Positions 8,434 through 15,278 of a stretch of 37,021 bases of DNA are shown here, piece by piece. The DNA is from a bacterium (GTDB lineage: Bacteria; Vulcanimicrobiota; JABDET01), in contig JAKAVV010000024.1 of assembly GCA_021817145.1 (NCBI GenBank), positions 1-37,021 of the forward strand, written 5' to 3'. Every line of letters starts with the position of its first letter. Position 1 is the stretch's first letter. The notes under the pieces were generated by a model that did no database searches, was not told the origin of the DNA, and saw nothing but the letters and a program-made list of their open reading frames with translations. The translations under genes and the position numbers were made by a program.

Positions 8434-8583
8434 GAAAGCGCCTTCGGCGCTTTTGTTCATTCGTTCGTCTGCCGCTTGCGAGCAGCGGCGATCTCTCTCA
8501 TTTCGCATGAAAGCGCCTTCGGCGCTTTTGTTCATTCGTTCGTCTGCCGCTTGCGAGCAGCGGCGATCTCTCTCATTTCGCAT
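8434..8583. repeat. Two perfect 75-bp tandem repeats with internal palindromes (REP/MITE-like)
   Basis: Units 8434-8508 and 8509-8583 are identical over all 75 bases. Each begins with a perfect 8-bp inverted repeat with a three-base loop (AAAGCGCC, then TTC, then GGCGCTTT), followed on the plus strand by T-rich sequence. Each holds a second stem, GCCGCT paired with AGCGGC around a seven-base loop. The units are clearly richer in G+C than the surrounding DNA. They fill the gap between the HDOD gene and the DHH/CCA gene, and the second unit ends on the first base of the HDOD stop codon. The 75-bp period keeps a minus-strand frame open as a 25-residue repeat (MRNERDRRCSQAADER...), most likely a by-product. 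Confidence 0.9.
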
Positions 8584-9494
8584 TAAGGCTCTTTTATTCC
8601 TGATTCCAAAGAAGTAAAAATAGCATCCGTTTGTTTGATGGTCTCTTTTGCTCTTGTTACTATGTCTTGAAATTTTCCCTGAGTAAGTCCTAGAGGGATT
8701 AAGTAGTTTTCTTTTACCCACTCTTCAGGTTTTTTGTCAAGATAAGGATTGATGTTGTTGATAGAAGGGTAACCAAGCGCCCAGCTGAGAAGATCTGCTG
8801 CATAGACAATTTGCGAAAGGACCTCTTCGGGTTTTGTTAGATTTCCGGTTCTTGGAGCATGATGTCCCCAAACGACATGATAAATTACTTCAGGGAGTTT
8901 CCAATACACAACCGCTAAACCCCCTATTTCAGCATGGCTGATCCCAAACAGCTCTTTTTCAGCCTGCCATGGGGATATTTTCCCTTTATGATCAATGTAA
9001 TTTTGCTGCGCTTTTGAAAAAGCGGCTGGATTGGAATAACTTAAAATGATCTTTCCGATATCATGCAGAAGTCCGACTGTAAAAGCCTCACCGCTTAAAC
9101 TCCCTATTGAACGCGCGATGAGTTCCGATATCTTCCCGCAGAGGAGTGAGTGTTTCCAGAGGCGAATGAAATCTCTTTCTTGCTTTTTCCCTGTTTTTTC
9201 TAAAATCGAGACATTTAAAATAATATCTCTGACTTGTTCAAAACCGAGGTAAGTAATGGCATGAGATAAATCTAAAATCTTCTGTCTGAGCCCAAAAGCA
9301 GGGGAGTTTACAATGGTCAAAACACGGGTAGAAATAGCAGAATCCAGCTTGATGACTTGAGATAAGTCTTTTGAAGTAGATGCAGGCTTTTCAATAAGAC
9401 TTAAAAGATAGATGACAACTTGTCGAAGGGTTTTTAATTGAACTTCCCCTCCTACAATTTTATAAAAAGAGTCCCATGCTTTCTGCTGTTCCAT
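8583..9494 (-). CDS. HDOD-domain protein
   Basis: A 303-residue soluble protein made almost entirely of one HDOD domain. Visible blocks are SKDLSQVIKLDSAISTRVLTIVNSPAFGL (from residue 41, a typical HDOD opening), ITYLGFEQVRDIIL, and GLLHDIGKIIL with a real His-Asp pair at 144-145. Then come GISHAEIGGLA and WGHHAPRT. HDOD proteins are relatives of HD phosphohydrolases and usually serve as non-enzymatic signalling or scaffold modules. Here several metal-ligand-like His/Asp residues persist, so activity is not excluded. No receiver, GGDEF or EAL domain is attached. No strong ribosome-binding site precedes the ATG. The stop codon touches the 75-bp repeat. Confidence 0.9.
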   Translation of the reverse strand: MEQQKAWDSFYKIVGGEVQLKTLRQVVIYLLSLIEKPASTSKDLSQVIKLDSAISTRVLTIVNSPAFGLRQKILDLSHAITYLGFEQVRDIILNVSILEKTGKKQERDFIRLWKHSLLCGKISELIARSIGSLSGEAFTVGLLHDIGKIILSYSNPAAFSKAQQNYIDHKGKISPWQAEKELFGISHAEIGGLAVVYWKLPEVIYHVVWGHHAPRTGNLTKPEEVLSQIVYAADLLSWALGYPSINNINPYLDKKPEEWVKENYLIPLGLTQGKFQDIVTRAKETIKQTDAIFTSLESGIKEP

Positions 9495-9526
9495 TAGCGC
9501 TTTTTAATTGTATTGGATGAGATGGT

Positions 9527-9790
9527 TTAATATTCCTGGAAATACGGGTCTTCATTGAAATGCATGGATCGGAGTCTTTCATTCTTTTCTGTGGAAAGTT
9601 TTACAAATTTGGCAGATTTGTGATCTTTAAGGGATGGATCTTCTCCATCAATTCTAAAATCCTTTAAAGACTCTTCCTGCCACACATATTTCCCAACATC
9701 CCTTAAAGTTTCCTGGGGATCCAGAATATGGAGGATTCCATTGGCATCTTTTAAAATAAGAACTCCATTTTTATGAAATCCAATCTCCAC
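9527..9790 (-). CDS. Small conserved-looking hypothetical protein (87 aa, GTG start)
   Basis: I do not recognise this protein. A longer frame extends up into wzz, but the likely start is the GTG at 9790-9788: an AGGAGG lies at 9805-9800, nine bases before it and just after the wzz stop. From there the product is 87 residues. It has a short beta-rich opening (VEIGFHKNGVLILKDANGILHIL) and a charged, aromatic C-terminus ending DPYFQEY. There is no signal peptide or membrane helix, so it is presumably cytoplasmic. Its position directly behind wzz and before the HDOD gene suggests co-expression with the export genes. No function is proposed. Confidence 0.6.
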   Translation of the reverse strand: MEIGFHKNGVLILKDANGILHILDPQETLRDVGKYVWQEESLKDFRIDGEDPSLKDHKSAKFVKLSTEKNERLRSMHFNEDPYFQEY

Positions 9791-9821
9791 TCGAGTTATC
9801 CTCCTGATGTTATCTTTGTTT

Positions 9822-11234
9822 TCACTTTTTAACCGATTCCAAAACAGGTTCCTGCATTTTTCCGTTTTCTTCAACAGGAAGCTGCTGGAGAACAGGAGGT
9901 TTAAAAGATTCCACAAAAAAGGCTGCTCCTATTCCCAGAAATCCACCTAAAAGGATTCCAATCGCTAAATCCAGGAGCCTGTGGGGTCCGCTTGGAAGCT
10001 CAGGGATAGAGGCTTTATCTAATACCTGGATATCCGGTTTCTCTTTTTCCTCCTGGATAACCGCTTTTTCGTAATCGGTTGAAAGAAAAGCGTCAAGAGC
10101 TTCCATTACTTTTAAGTTTCGCTCTAGTCTTAAATAATGCAGCCCAATTGTCGGATAAGTTTTGAATTTTTGATCCAGGGTTTGAATTCCAATGATCGCA
10201 GCCGCTTTTTTTGCTTTTAATTCCGCAAGTTTGATTTCTGGTAAAAGGAGAGAATTAGCGGTTCCTGTTTGAGCTGCTCTCATCTGTCTTTTAAGCTGTT
10301 TCTGCAGGGTGCGCTCTAAATTTTGCAATTCCCATTTATCGGACTTTAGCTGAGGATTTTGGGGGGTTTCTACAGCTTTGTCCTGGGCGTATTTGACATA
10401 AGCTCTGGCTAATTCTTGTCTAAGGTTCACCACTACAGGATCCCTTAAATCTGGCCCAACAAGAGGATGCTGGACACTGGAACTGTAATGGGTCAAAAGA
10501 ATCTTTTTGGCGCCAGCTAAACTAGTTTCAGCGGTTTGAATCCCCATTATATCAGCCAATTCTTTAACTTTCAAGGTGATCAAAGCATCCATGTAAAGTT
10601 TTGCTTCTGCCGTAAAATCAGCGGTTTTATAATGAGCTTGAAATTGGACCATTGCTTTTTCTGCCTGATGCAGCTTTTTCTTCAATTTAAGGAGCTGTTT
10701 TTGCACATCCCGCCTGTGTTTTTGAGCTACGCTGAAAGTAGCCCCTGAAGTGTACTCTTTAAAGGCATTGACATAATCATTTGCAAGATTTGCAGAAAGC
10801 TTTGGGTTCTCAGTCGTGGTTGAAATCACCATAATCCCTTCTTTGGTCATACGAATACTGCTGGATTTTCTCAGATCGTTCCTGGCAATCTGCCAGTATT
10901 GGGTGTGGTAATATTGTAAAAGATTGTATTTTCGAATTAACTTATCCGCAATGGTTCTGCTTTCCAGGATTCCTTTTGTATAATTCTGCAGGCTTGGTCC
11001 AGAAAGAAAAGAACCGGCTAAACTTGCTAAACCTCCTAATTTTCCTAATATTTGAGAAGTAGAAGAGCCGCTTGTTAAAGGGTAATAAAAGCTTGTTTTG
11101 GCCGTGTATTGATTATGCGCTAAAAGGAGATAAATAAGCGCTAAAAAGACAACGCCTCCCATGATTTTGAAGATCAGGCTTTTTCGTTTTTTTATAATTG
11201 TCCAGTAGTCGTAAAGAGAAACTTCATTTTCCAT
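9822..11234 (-). CDS. Wzz/GumC-type polysaccharide chain-length determinant protein
   Basis: A 470-residue inner-membrane protein of the polysaccharide co-polymerase family. The opening EVSLYDYWTIIKKRKSLIF precedes the first membrane helix (about residues 21-40). A long periplasmic helical region follows. The proline-rich ASIPELPSGPHR motif leads into the second helix LAIGILLGGFLGIGAAFF (about 423-442). No C-terminal Walker or tyrosine-kinase domain is attached, so it is not a Wzc-type BY-kinase. It likely controls polymer length and works with the SLBB export protein encoded 34 bases upstream. The ribosome-binding site AAGGA lies about ten bases before the ATG. Confidence 0.9.
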   Translation of the reverse strand: MENEVSLYDYWTIIKKRKSLIFKIMGGVVFLALIYLLLAHNQYTAKTSFYYPLTSGSSTSQILGKLGGLASLAGSFLSGPSLQNYTKGILESRTIADKLIRKYNLLQYYHTQYWQIARNDLRKSSSIRMTKEGIMVISTTTENPKLSANLANDYVNAFKEYTSGATFSVAQKHRRDVQKQLLKLKKKLHQAEKAMVQFQAHYKTADFTAEAKLYMDALITLKVKELADIMGIQTAETSLAGAKKILLTHYSSSVQHPLVGPDLRDPVVVNLRQELARAYVKYAQDKAVETPQNPQLKSDKWELQNLERTLQKQLKRQMRAAQTGTANSLLLPEIKLAELKAKKAAAIIGIQTLDQKFKTYPTIGLHYLRLERNLKVMEALDAFLSTDYEKAVIQEEKEKPDIQVLDKASIPELPSGPHRLLDLAIGILLGGFLGIGAAFFVESFKPPVLQQLPVEENGKMQEPVLESVKK

Positions 11235-11268
11235 TTTACTTATTTCCTTATCTTAAATTTAAGCTAAT

Positions 11269-12873
11269 TTACGGGAAAAGCGCCTTGAGAAAGTAAAGAT
11301 TCGTGAAAATTCCCAGAATATCTGAAATCGTCTTAAATTGATTTCTAGGAACAAAAATCACGTCTCCTGCTTCCAAAAGCGGGCTCTTCGATATTTTGCC
11401 TCCTGTCAATTCAGCGTGAAGATTGACATTCATAACATCGGGTTTTGCAGCTCCTGAAATAACCCGCACCACCTTAACGCTGGATAAAACTCCATGCACA
11501 GTTGCTCCTCCTGCTAAAGTCACGTATTCTTTAATCCCATCTCCTGGAATATAAGGAAAAACTCCAGGTTTACGAACAGCTCCCAGCACATAAATGCTGT
11601 TTGGGGAAGGTGGAACAACAAGGGTATCCCCGTCTCTTAATTTGATGTTTTGAGATTGGTCATTATCGGCAAACAGTTTTTGAAGATTTAAATGAAGGAT
11701 CGTTTTTGTTCCATTTGGATTTTTTCGTTCAACCCAGGCATGGGCTGGATCAGCCATTGGAGTAAACCCCCCTAAATTCAAAATGACATCTTTTACCTTT
11801 TCATTTCGGTGTAACACATACCATTTCATTCCGACTGGTTGAACAATAGATTTTCCTAATTTGGAGCTGGAATTTTGAATGTCAGCAAGCTCTCCAATCA
11901 CTTTAATTTTTTGCTGAAACAAACTGATAGGAGGAACATAAATTGAATCTCCGTTTTTTAAAGCAAGAAGCGGAGTAACAGACAGATTGATTTCTTGATG
12001 GTCAGGCAGAATACGGGAGAGTTTTGTCTGGTTTATCTCTGCTTGAGGAGAATATCCACCCGCCATTTTCAGTAAATCTTTGTAAGTTTCTCCGGGAAGG
12101 ATTTCGTAGGTCCCAGGCCTTTTGATGTTCCCTGAAATGGAAACAACGGATTTAATTGTGGGAACATAGATGGTCTCATTGGGCTCAATATAAGGGTTTT
12201 GTCTGGTATCTCCAAACATTTTCCATTTAAAATAATCTAGGGTTTGCAAAATTTTACCCTTCTTTTTTACTTCAATCTGCCGAAGGGAACCAACAGGAGT
12301 TAATCCTCCTGCTGCTTTAATGGTATTTAATGCGCCGGCTGTCCCGGGAAGGGTATATTCCCCTGGTTTATTGACATTTCCCAGAACTTCCACTGTTATG
12401 GTGCGGACCCCAGTTAAATTGGCTTCCACTTTAATCTGTTTGTAATCTTGTTTTAAAACTTTTTCGAGATAGCTTGAAAGTCTGCTTAATAAAACCCCTT
12501 TGACTGGAATATCTCCGACTGACCCTAAATCAATGGTCCCCAGCGGTGAAACAGAAGTGACAACTTTGGAGTAAGCAGGGGTCCATAATTGCAAAGAAAG
12601 CACATCTCCCGGATATAAGGAATAGAGATTGGGGTTAACAGCGGAAAGAGAGCTTGATATTTGAGCAGGCACATTGTTTTTAGTATAATTTTGCAAAGTT
12701 TGCAAAGGGGTTCCTTGAGGATAAGCATTTTGATAGGGGGAGAAAGATCTGCTGTAAACTCCCCCTGATTTCCCTGATAAAATCTGCGCTGCTCCTTGAG
12801 CATGACAAATCGCAGCAGAAAAGAGCAGAAAGGAAACTAGAAGCAGAAGATTTGTTCTTATTATCTTAGTCAT
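11269..12873 (-). CDS. SLBB-domain polysaccharide export protein (Wza-like)
   Basis: A protein of about 534 residues with an N-terminal signal sequence (MTKIIRTNLLLLVSFLLFSA, then an AICHAQ cleavage region). It is followed by a polysaccharide export domain (LYPGDVLSLQLW) and several SLBB repeats with the recurring pattern of G-N-V-x-x-P-G-x-Y, as in VLGNVNKPGEYTLPG and ISGNIKRPGTYEILPG, plus later copies such as VLGAVRKPGVFPYIPG. It should form the periplasmic and outer-membrane channel for exported polysaccharide. The residue set around Cys does not make a clear lipobox. A TTG at 12885 could extend it by four residues; I prefer the ATG at 12873. Neither start has a well-spaced ribosome-binding site. 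Confidence 0.92.
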   Translation of the reverse strand: MTKIIRTNLLLLVSFLLFSAAICHAQGAAQILSGKSGGVYSRSFSPYQNAYPQGTPLQTLQNYTKNNVPAQISSSLSAVNPNLYSLYPGDVLSLQLWTPAYSKVVTSVSPLGTIDLGSVGDIPVKGVLLSRLSSYLEKVLKQDYKQIKVEANLTGVRTITVEVLGNVNKPGEYTLPGTAGALNTIKAAGGLTPVGSLRQIEVKKKGKILQTLDYFKWKMFGDTRQNPYIEPNETIYVPTIKSVVSISGNIKRPGTYEILPGETYKDLLKMAGGYSPQAEINQTKLSRILPDHQEINLSVTPLLALKNGDSIYVPPISLFQQKIKVIGELADIQNSSSKLGKSIVQPVGMKWYVLHRNEKVKDVILNLGGFTPMADPAHAWVERKNPNGTKTILHLNLQKLFADNDQSQNIKLRDGDTLVVPPSPNSIYVLGAVRKPGVFPYIPGDGIKEYVTLAGGATVHGVLSSVKVVRVISGAAKPDVMNVNLHAELTGGKISKSPLLEAGDVIFVPRNQFKTISDILGIFTNLYFLKALFP

Positions 12874-12921
12874 GGCAGATACCAATTTCGAAAAAAACGA
12901 GAATTCTCCTTCAAATTCCTT

Positions 12922-13377
12922 TTAACGTTTGAAAAGGATGGCGATCATTAGAGAAATCCAACCTAAAAATCCAGTGCCCACCATCCATTTCTGCCAGTTT
13001 AAAAATAGTTTGAACTGTTCTCTCATCTCCTGGTGGTTCTGATTAAATTTGTTATTCATGTCTTGCTGTATCTGGTTAAATTTATCGTTCATCTCCTGGT
13101 GGTTCTGATTAAATTTGTTATTCATGTCTTGCTGCATCTGGTTAAACTTGTCGTTCATCTCTTGATGATGTTGGTTAAATTTATCGCTCATTTCCTGATG
13201 AAGTTGGTCAAACTTGTCGTTCATCTCTTGACGTATCCATTTTATTTCCTGATTATTCTGGTTAAACCGATCCCTTATCTCCTGATAAAGTTGATTTAAC
13301 TTTTCTCGAATAAACTGCAGTGACTGCTCTAAAAGCGAAACTCTGTCGGGTAAATCTTGCGGACTTGGAATTGCCAT
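12922..13377 (-). CDS. Hendecad-repeat coiled-coil protein with C-terminal membrane anchor
   Basis: A 151-residue protein. After an N-terminal segment (residues 1-32) it contains 11-residue repeats of the type EMNDKFNQxxQ: one at 33-43, a seven-residue interruption (EIKWIRQ), then six or seven in a row from 51 to about 127. A single membrane helix follows (about 131-148), ending in LFKR. Hendecads form right-handed coiled coils, so this is likely a rod tethered to the membrane by its tail. The layout recalls Borrelia Bdr proteins and unnamed bacterial families, but no function can be assigned. AGGAGG lies eight bases before the ATG. It is the first gene of the minus-strand export run. Confidence 0.8.
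   Translation of the reverse strand: MAIPSPQDLPDRVSLLEQSLQFIREKLNQLYQEIRDRFNQNNQEIKWIRQEMNDKFDQLHQEMSDKFNQHHQEMNDKFNQMQQDMNNKFNQNHQEMNDKFNQIQQDMNNKFNQNHQEMREQFKLFLNWQKWMVGTGFLGWISLMIAILFKR
13024..13155. repeat. 66-bp tandem duplication inside the coiled-coil gene
   Basis: Positions 13024-13089 and 13090-13155 match at 63 of 66 bases, and all three differences are transitions. Each copy encodes two hendecads. The flanking 33-bp units are more diverged, so this pair looks like the newest expansion of the array and preserves the reading frame. Confidence 0.85.
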
Positions 13378-13432
13378 AATAATTTCCTCCTTTATTCTTT
13401 TCTTGGTTTGAAACCATTCTCCCCTTTATCCT

Positions 13433-13459
13433 AACATAGGGGTGTCAAAAATCTGTCAA
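13433..13459 (-). promoter_or_regulatory. Possible promoter for the minus-strand export operon
   Basis: In the 130-base divergent gap the minus strand has a perfect TTGACA at 13459-13454, a second TTGACA at 13448-13443 and a TATGTT at 13438-13433. The first box pairs with TATGTT at 15 bases, shorter than the usual 17. Two -35 boxes eleven bases apart are unusual, and one may be a repressor or activator half-site instead. The location fits transcription of the coiled-coil and export genes. No equally good promoter is seen for the plus-strand gene at 13508. Confidence 0.4.
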
Positions 13460-13507
13460 AAATGGCGCTGAAAAGATTAAAGTGGGAATCTCGCGAATAA
13501 AGAATTC

Positions 13508-14110
13508 ATGAATTCTCAGATACCCGTCTGGAAAAAACTGGTAAAACGAGGAATAGATATTCTTTTTTCCTTTTTAGCTTTGATTTTACTCTCTCCTTTC
13601 ATTATTTTGATTGCTTTAGCTATTAGATTAAATAGTAGAGGTTCCGTTTTTTTTAAACAGGAAAGAGCGGGTTATTCAGGAAAACCCTTTTTTATGTGGA
13701 AATTCAGAACCATGATTCAGGGAGCTGATAAAGATAAAGATTATGATACGTATAAAGGCGACCCTAGAATCACAAAAGTTGGGAAGTTCTTAAGAAACTG
13801 GACCCTGGATGAAATTCCTCAGTTCTGGAATGTTTTAAAAGGGGAGATGAGTCTTGTTGGTCCAAGACCTGCCCTTGTTCATCAGGTTGAATCTTATACC
13901 CCGACTCAAAAAATAAGACTTCTGGTGAAGCCAGGAATGACAGGGTTGGCGCAGATTATTGGCAGGAACAATTTAACCTGGCCCCAACGTATTGAGCTGG
14001 ATTTAAAATATATCAAAACCTTCTCTTTAACACAAGATTCTGTTATTCTATTGAAAACAATTGGATTGGTTTTGTCTAGGAAAGGGATTTATGGTGAAAA
14101 AATCAAGTAA
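13508..14110 (+). CDS. Small PglC-like phosphoglycosyl transferase (bacterial sugar transferase)
   Basis: A 200-residue monotopic phosphoglycosyl transferase that moves a sugar-1-phosphate from a UDP-sugar to undecaprenyl phosphate. KRGIDILFSFLALILLSPF forms the re-entrant membrane helix at about residues 13-35. MWKFRTM, LDEIPQFWNVLKGEMSLVGPRP (with the catalytic Asp-Glu pair) and KPGMTGLAQ are all present. It lacks the polytopic N-terminal domain of WbaP/WcaJ-type enzymes, so it matches the minimal Campylobacter PglC form in size. The next gene overlaps by 20 bases. The ribosome-binding site is weak. It probably starts the repeat unit of the exported polysaccharide or of a glycoprotein glycan. 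Confidence 0.92.
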   Translation: MNSQIPVWKKLVKRGIDILFSFLALILLSPFIILIALAIRLNSRGSVFFKQERAGYSGKPFFMWKFRTMIQGADKDKDYDTYKGDPRITKVGKFLRNWTLDEIPQFWNVLKGEMSLVGPRPALVHQVESYTPTQKIRLLVKPGMTGLAQIIGRNNLTWPQRIELDLKYIKTFSLTQDSVILLKTIGLVLSRKGIYGEKIK

Positions 14111-15278
14111 AAAATCACATTTTAATTCTCCGATGCGATTTTCACATCCGCTGCTTCCCGATCTACGGAAAGTCATAGAGCGATTTTCCCCTTCATGGAA
14201 AGTAGGAATGGTTACAAAAGGGGGGATTACACAAGAGTATGAAAAAAAGATGTCAGCTTATTTAAAAGTTAGACATGCTCTTTCTGTTTCCAGCTGCACG
14301 ACTGGGCTTGTTTTAGCTCTGCGCGCTTTAAATTTAAAAGGGGACTGCCTTGTTCCTTCTTTTACTTTTACTTCAACTGTTCATGCTTTAATCTGGAATC
14401 AATTAAATCCTGTTTTTGTGGACTGCCATCCATCTCGTTTTACGGTTCGAGCCCAGGATCTTTCTCGCGCTTTTACAGCTAAAACTTCAGCTGTGCTGGT
14501 TCCTTATATTTTTGGGAATCCTCCTCCTTTTGGGGAAATTCAAGAATTTTGCAGGAGAAAAAAGGTGCCTCTTATTGTGGATGCAGCTCATGCTTTTGGA
14601 AGTATGGTTTATGGGAAAAAACCAGGAAGTTTTGGGTCAGTAGAAGTGTTCAGCACCAGCGCCACTAAACTATTATGCACTGGAGAGGGGGGGATCATAA
14701 CAACATACGATTCTGAATTAAAGGAAACCCTTCTTCTTCTTCGAGAATACGGGCATAATTCTCAATATGAGAGCAAGAATTTAGGACTGAATGGCAGGAT
14801 AACTGAATTCCAGGCTGCTTTGGGAATAGAAGAGCTTTCTCTGTTAGAAGAACATGCTGAAAAAAGAAATGCTCTGGCAAAACTGTATCAGAAGCATCTT
14901 GCTCATCTTCCTGTTTCTTTTCAAGAAATTGAAGAGGGCTGCAGGAGTTCTTATAAGGATTTTGCTGTTGTTCTGCAGAAAGAAGAATGGGGAAATAACA
15001 GAGATAGATTACGCATGGAACTGGAAAGATCAGGAATCCCCACGCGCCGCTACTTTTTTCCTCCTTTGCACAGACAAAAGTTTTTTGGTATGAATAGGGG
15101 AGGGGGTAAAAGATCGGATAAACTTCCGAATACGGAAAAGATTTCAGAAAATATTCTGTGTCTTCCCATGCATTACCATTTGCGGGTGGAAGAGATCGAA
15201 AAAGTGGCTGAAGCCATGACGCGAATTTTTAACAATATCAGGAAATACAAGAGAAATTTTAATGAAATTTTCGCATAA
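14091..15278 (+). CDS. DegT/DnrJ/EryC1/StrS-family PLP aminotransferase
   Basis: A nucleotide-sugar aminotransferase of about 395 residues. KVRHALSVSSCTTGLVLALRAL, FTSTVHALIWNQLNPVFVDCH, VDAAHAFGS and FSTSATKLLCTGEGG (PLP-binding Lys near residue 193) define the family, and GLNGRITEFQAALGIEEL is the usual substrate-site block. The frame runs to 14061, but that start would overlap the previous gene by 50 bases. The ATG at 14091, behind an AGGAAAGGG stretch, is preferred, and 14133 is also possible. With the dehydratase next door it could convert a UDP-4-keto sugar into a 4-amino sugar, as PglE does. The exact sugar is unknown. Confidence 0.9.
   Translation: MVKKSSKKSHFNSPMRFSHPLLPDLRKVIERFSPSWKVGMVTKGGITQEYEKKMSAYLKVRHALSVSSCTTGLVLALRALNLKGDCLVPSFTFTSTVHALIWNQLNPVFVDCHPSRFTVRAQDLSRAFTAKTSAVLVPYIFGNPPPFGEIQEFCRRKKVPLIVDAAHAFGSMVYGKKPGSFGSVEVFSTSATKLLCTGEGGIITTYDSELKETLLLLREYGHNSQYESKNLGLNGRITEFQAALGIEELSLLEEHAEKRNALAKLYQKHLAHLPVSFQEIEEGCRSSYKDFAVVLQKEEWGNNRDRLRMELERSGIPTRRYFFPPLHRQKFFGMNRGGGKRSDKLPNTEKISENILCLPMHYHLRVEEIEKVAEAMTRIFNNIRKYKRNFNEIFA

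Noticed and set aside
8353-8721. Open frames on both strands through the 75-bp repeats, giving 25-residue repeated peptides
   Set aside because: The repeat length is a multiple of three and has no stops in two frames; no ribosome-binding site or family match, and both frames run into real genes.
12525-12803. Extra coding region inside the export gene
   Set aside because: It lies in another frame of a well-supported conserved gene, with no family features.
11269-12885. Lipoprotein processing of the export protein, as in classical Wza
   Set aside because: The signal region has a Cys (AAICHAQ) but no Leu or equivalent at the right place for a clear lipobox.
13024-13260. Possible CRISPR-like array
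   Set aside because: Units are contiguous 33/66-bp repeats without spacers and encode a coiled coil in frame.
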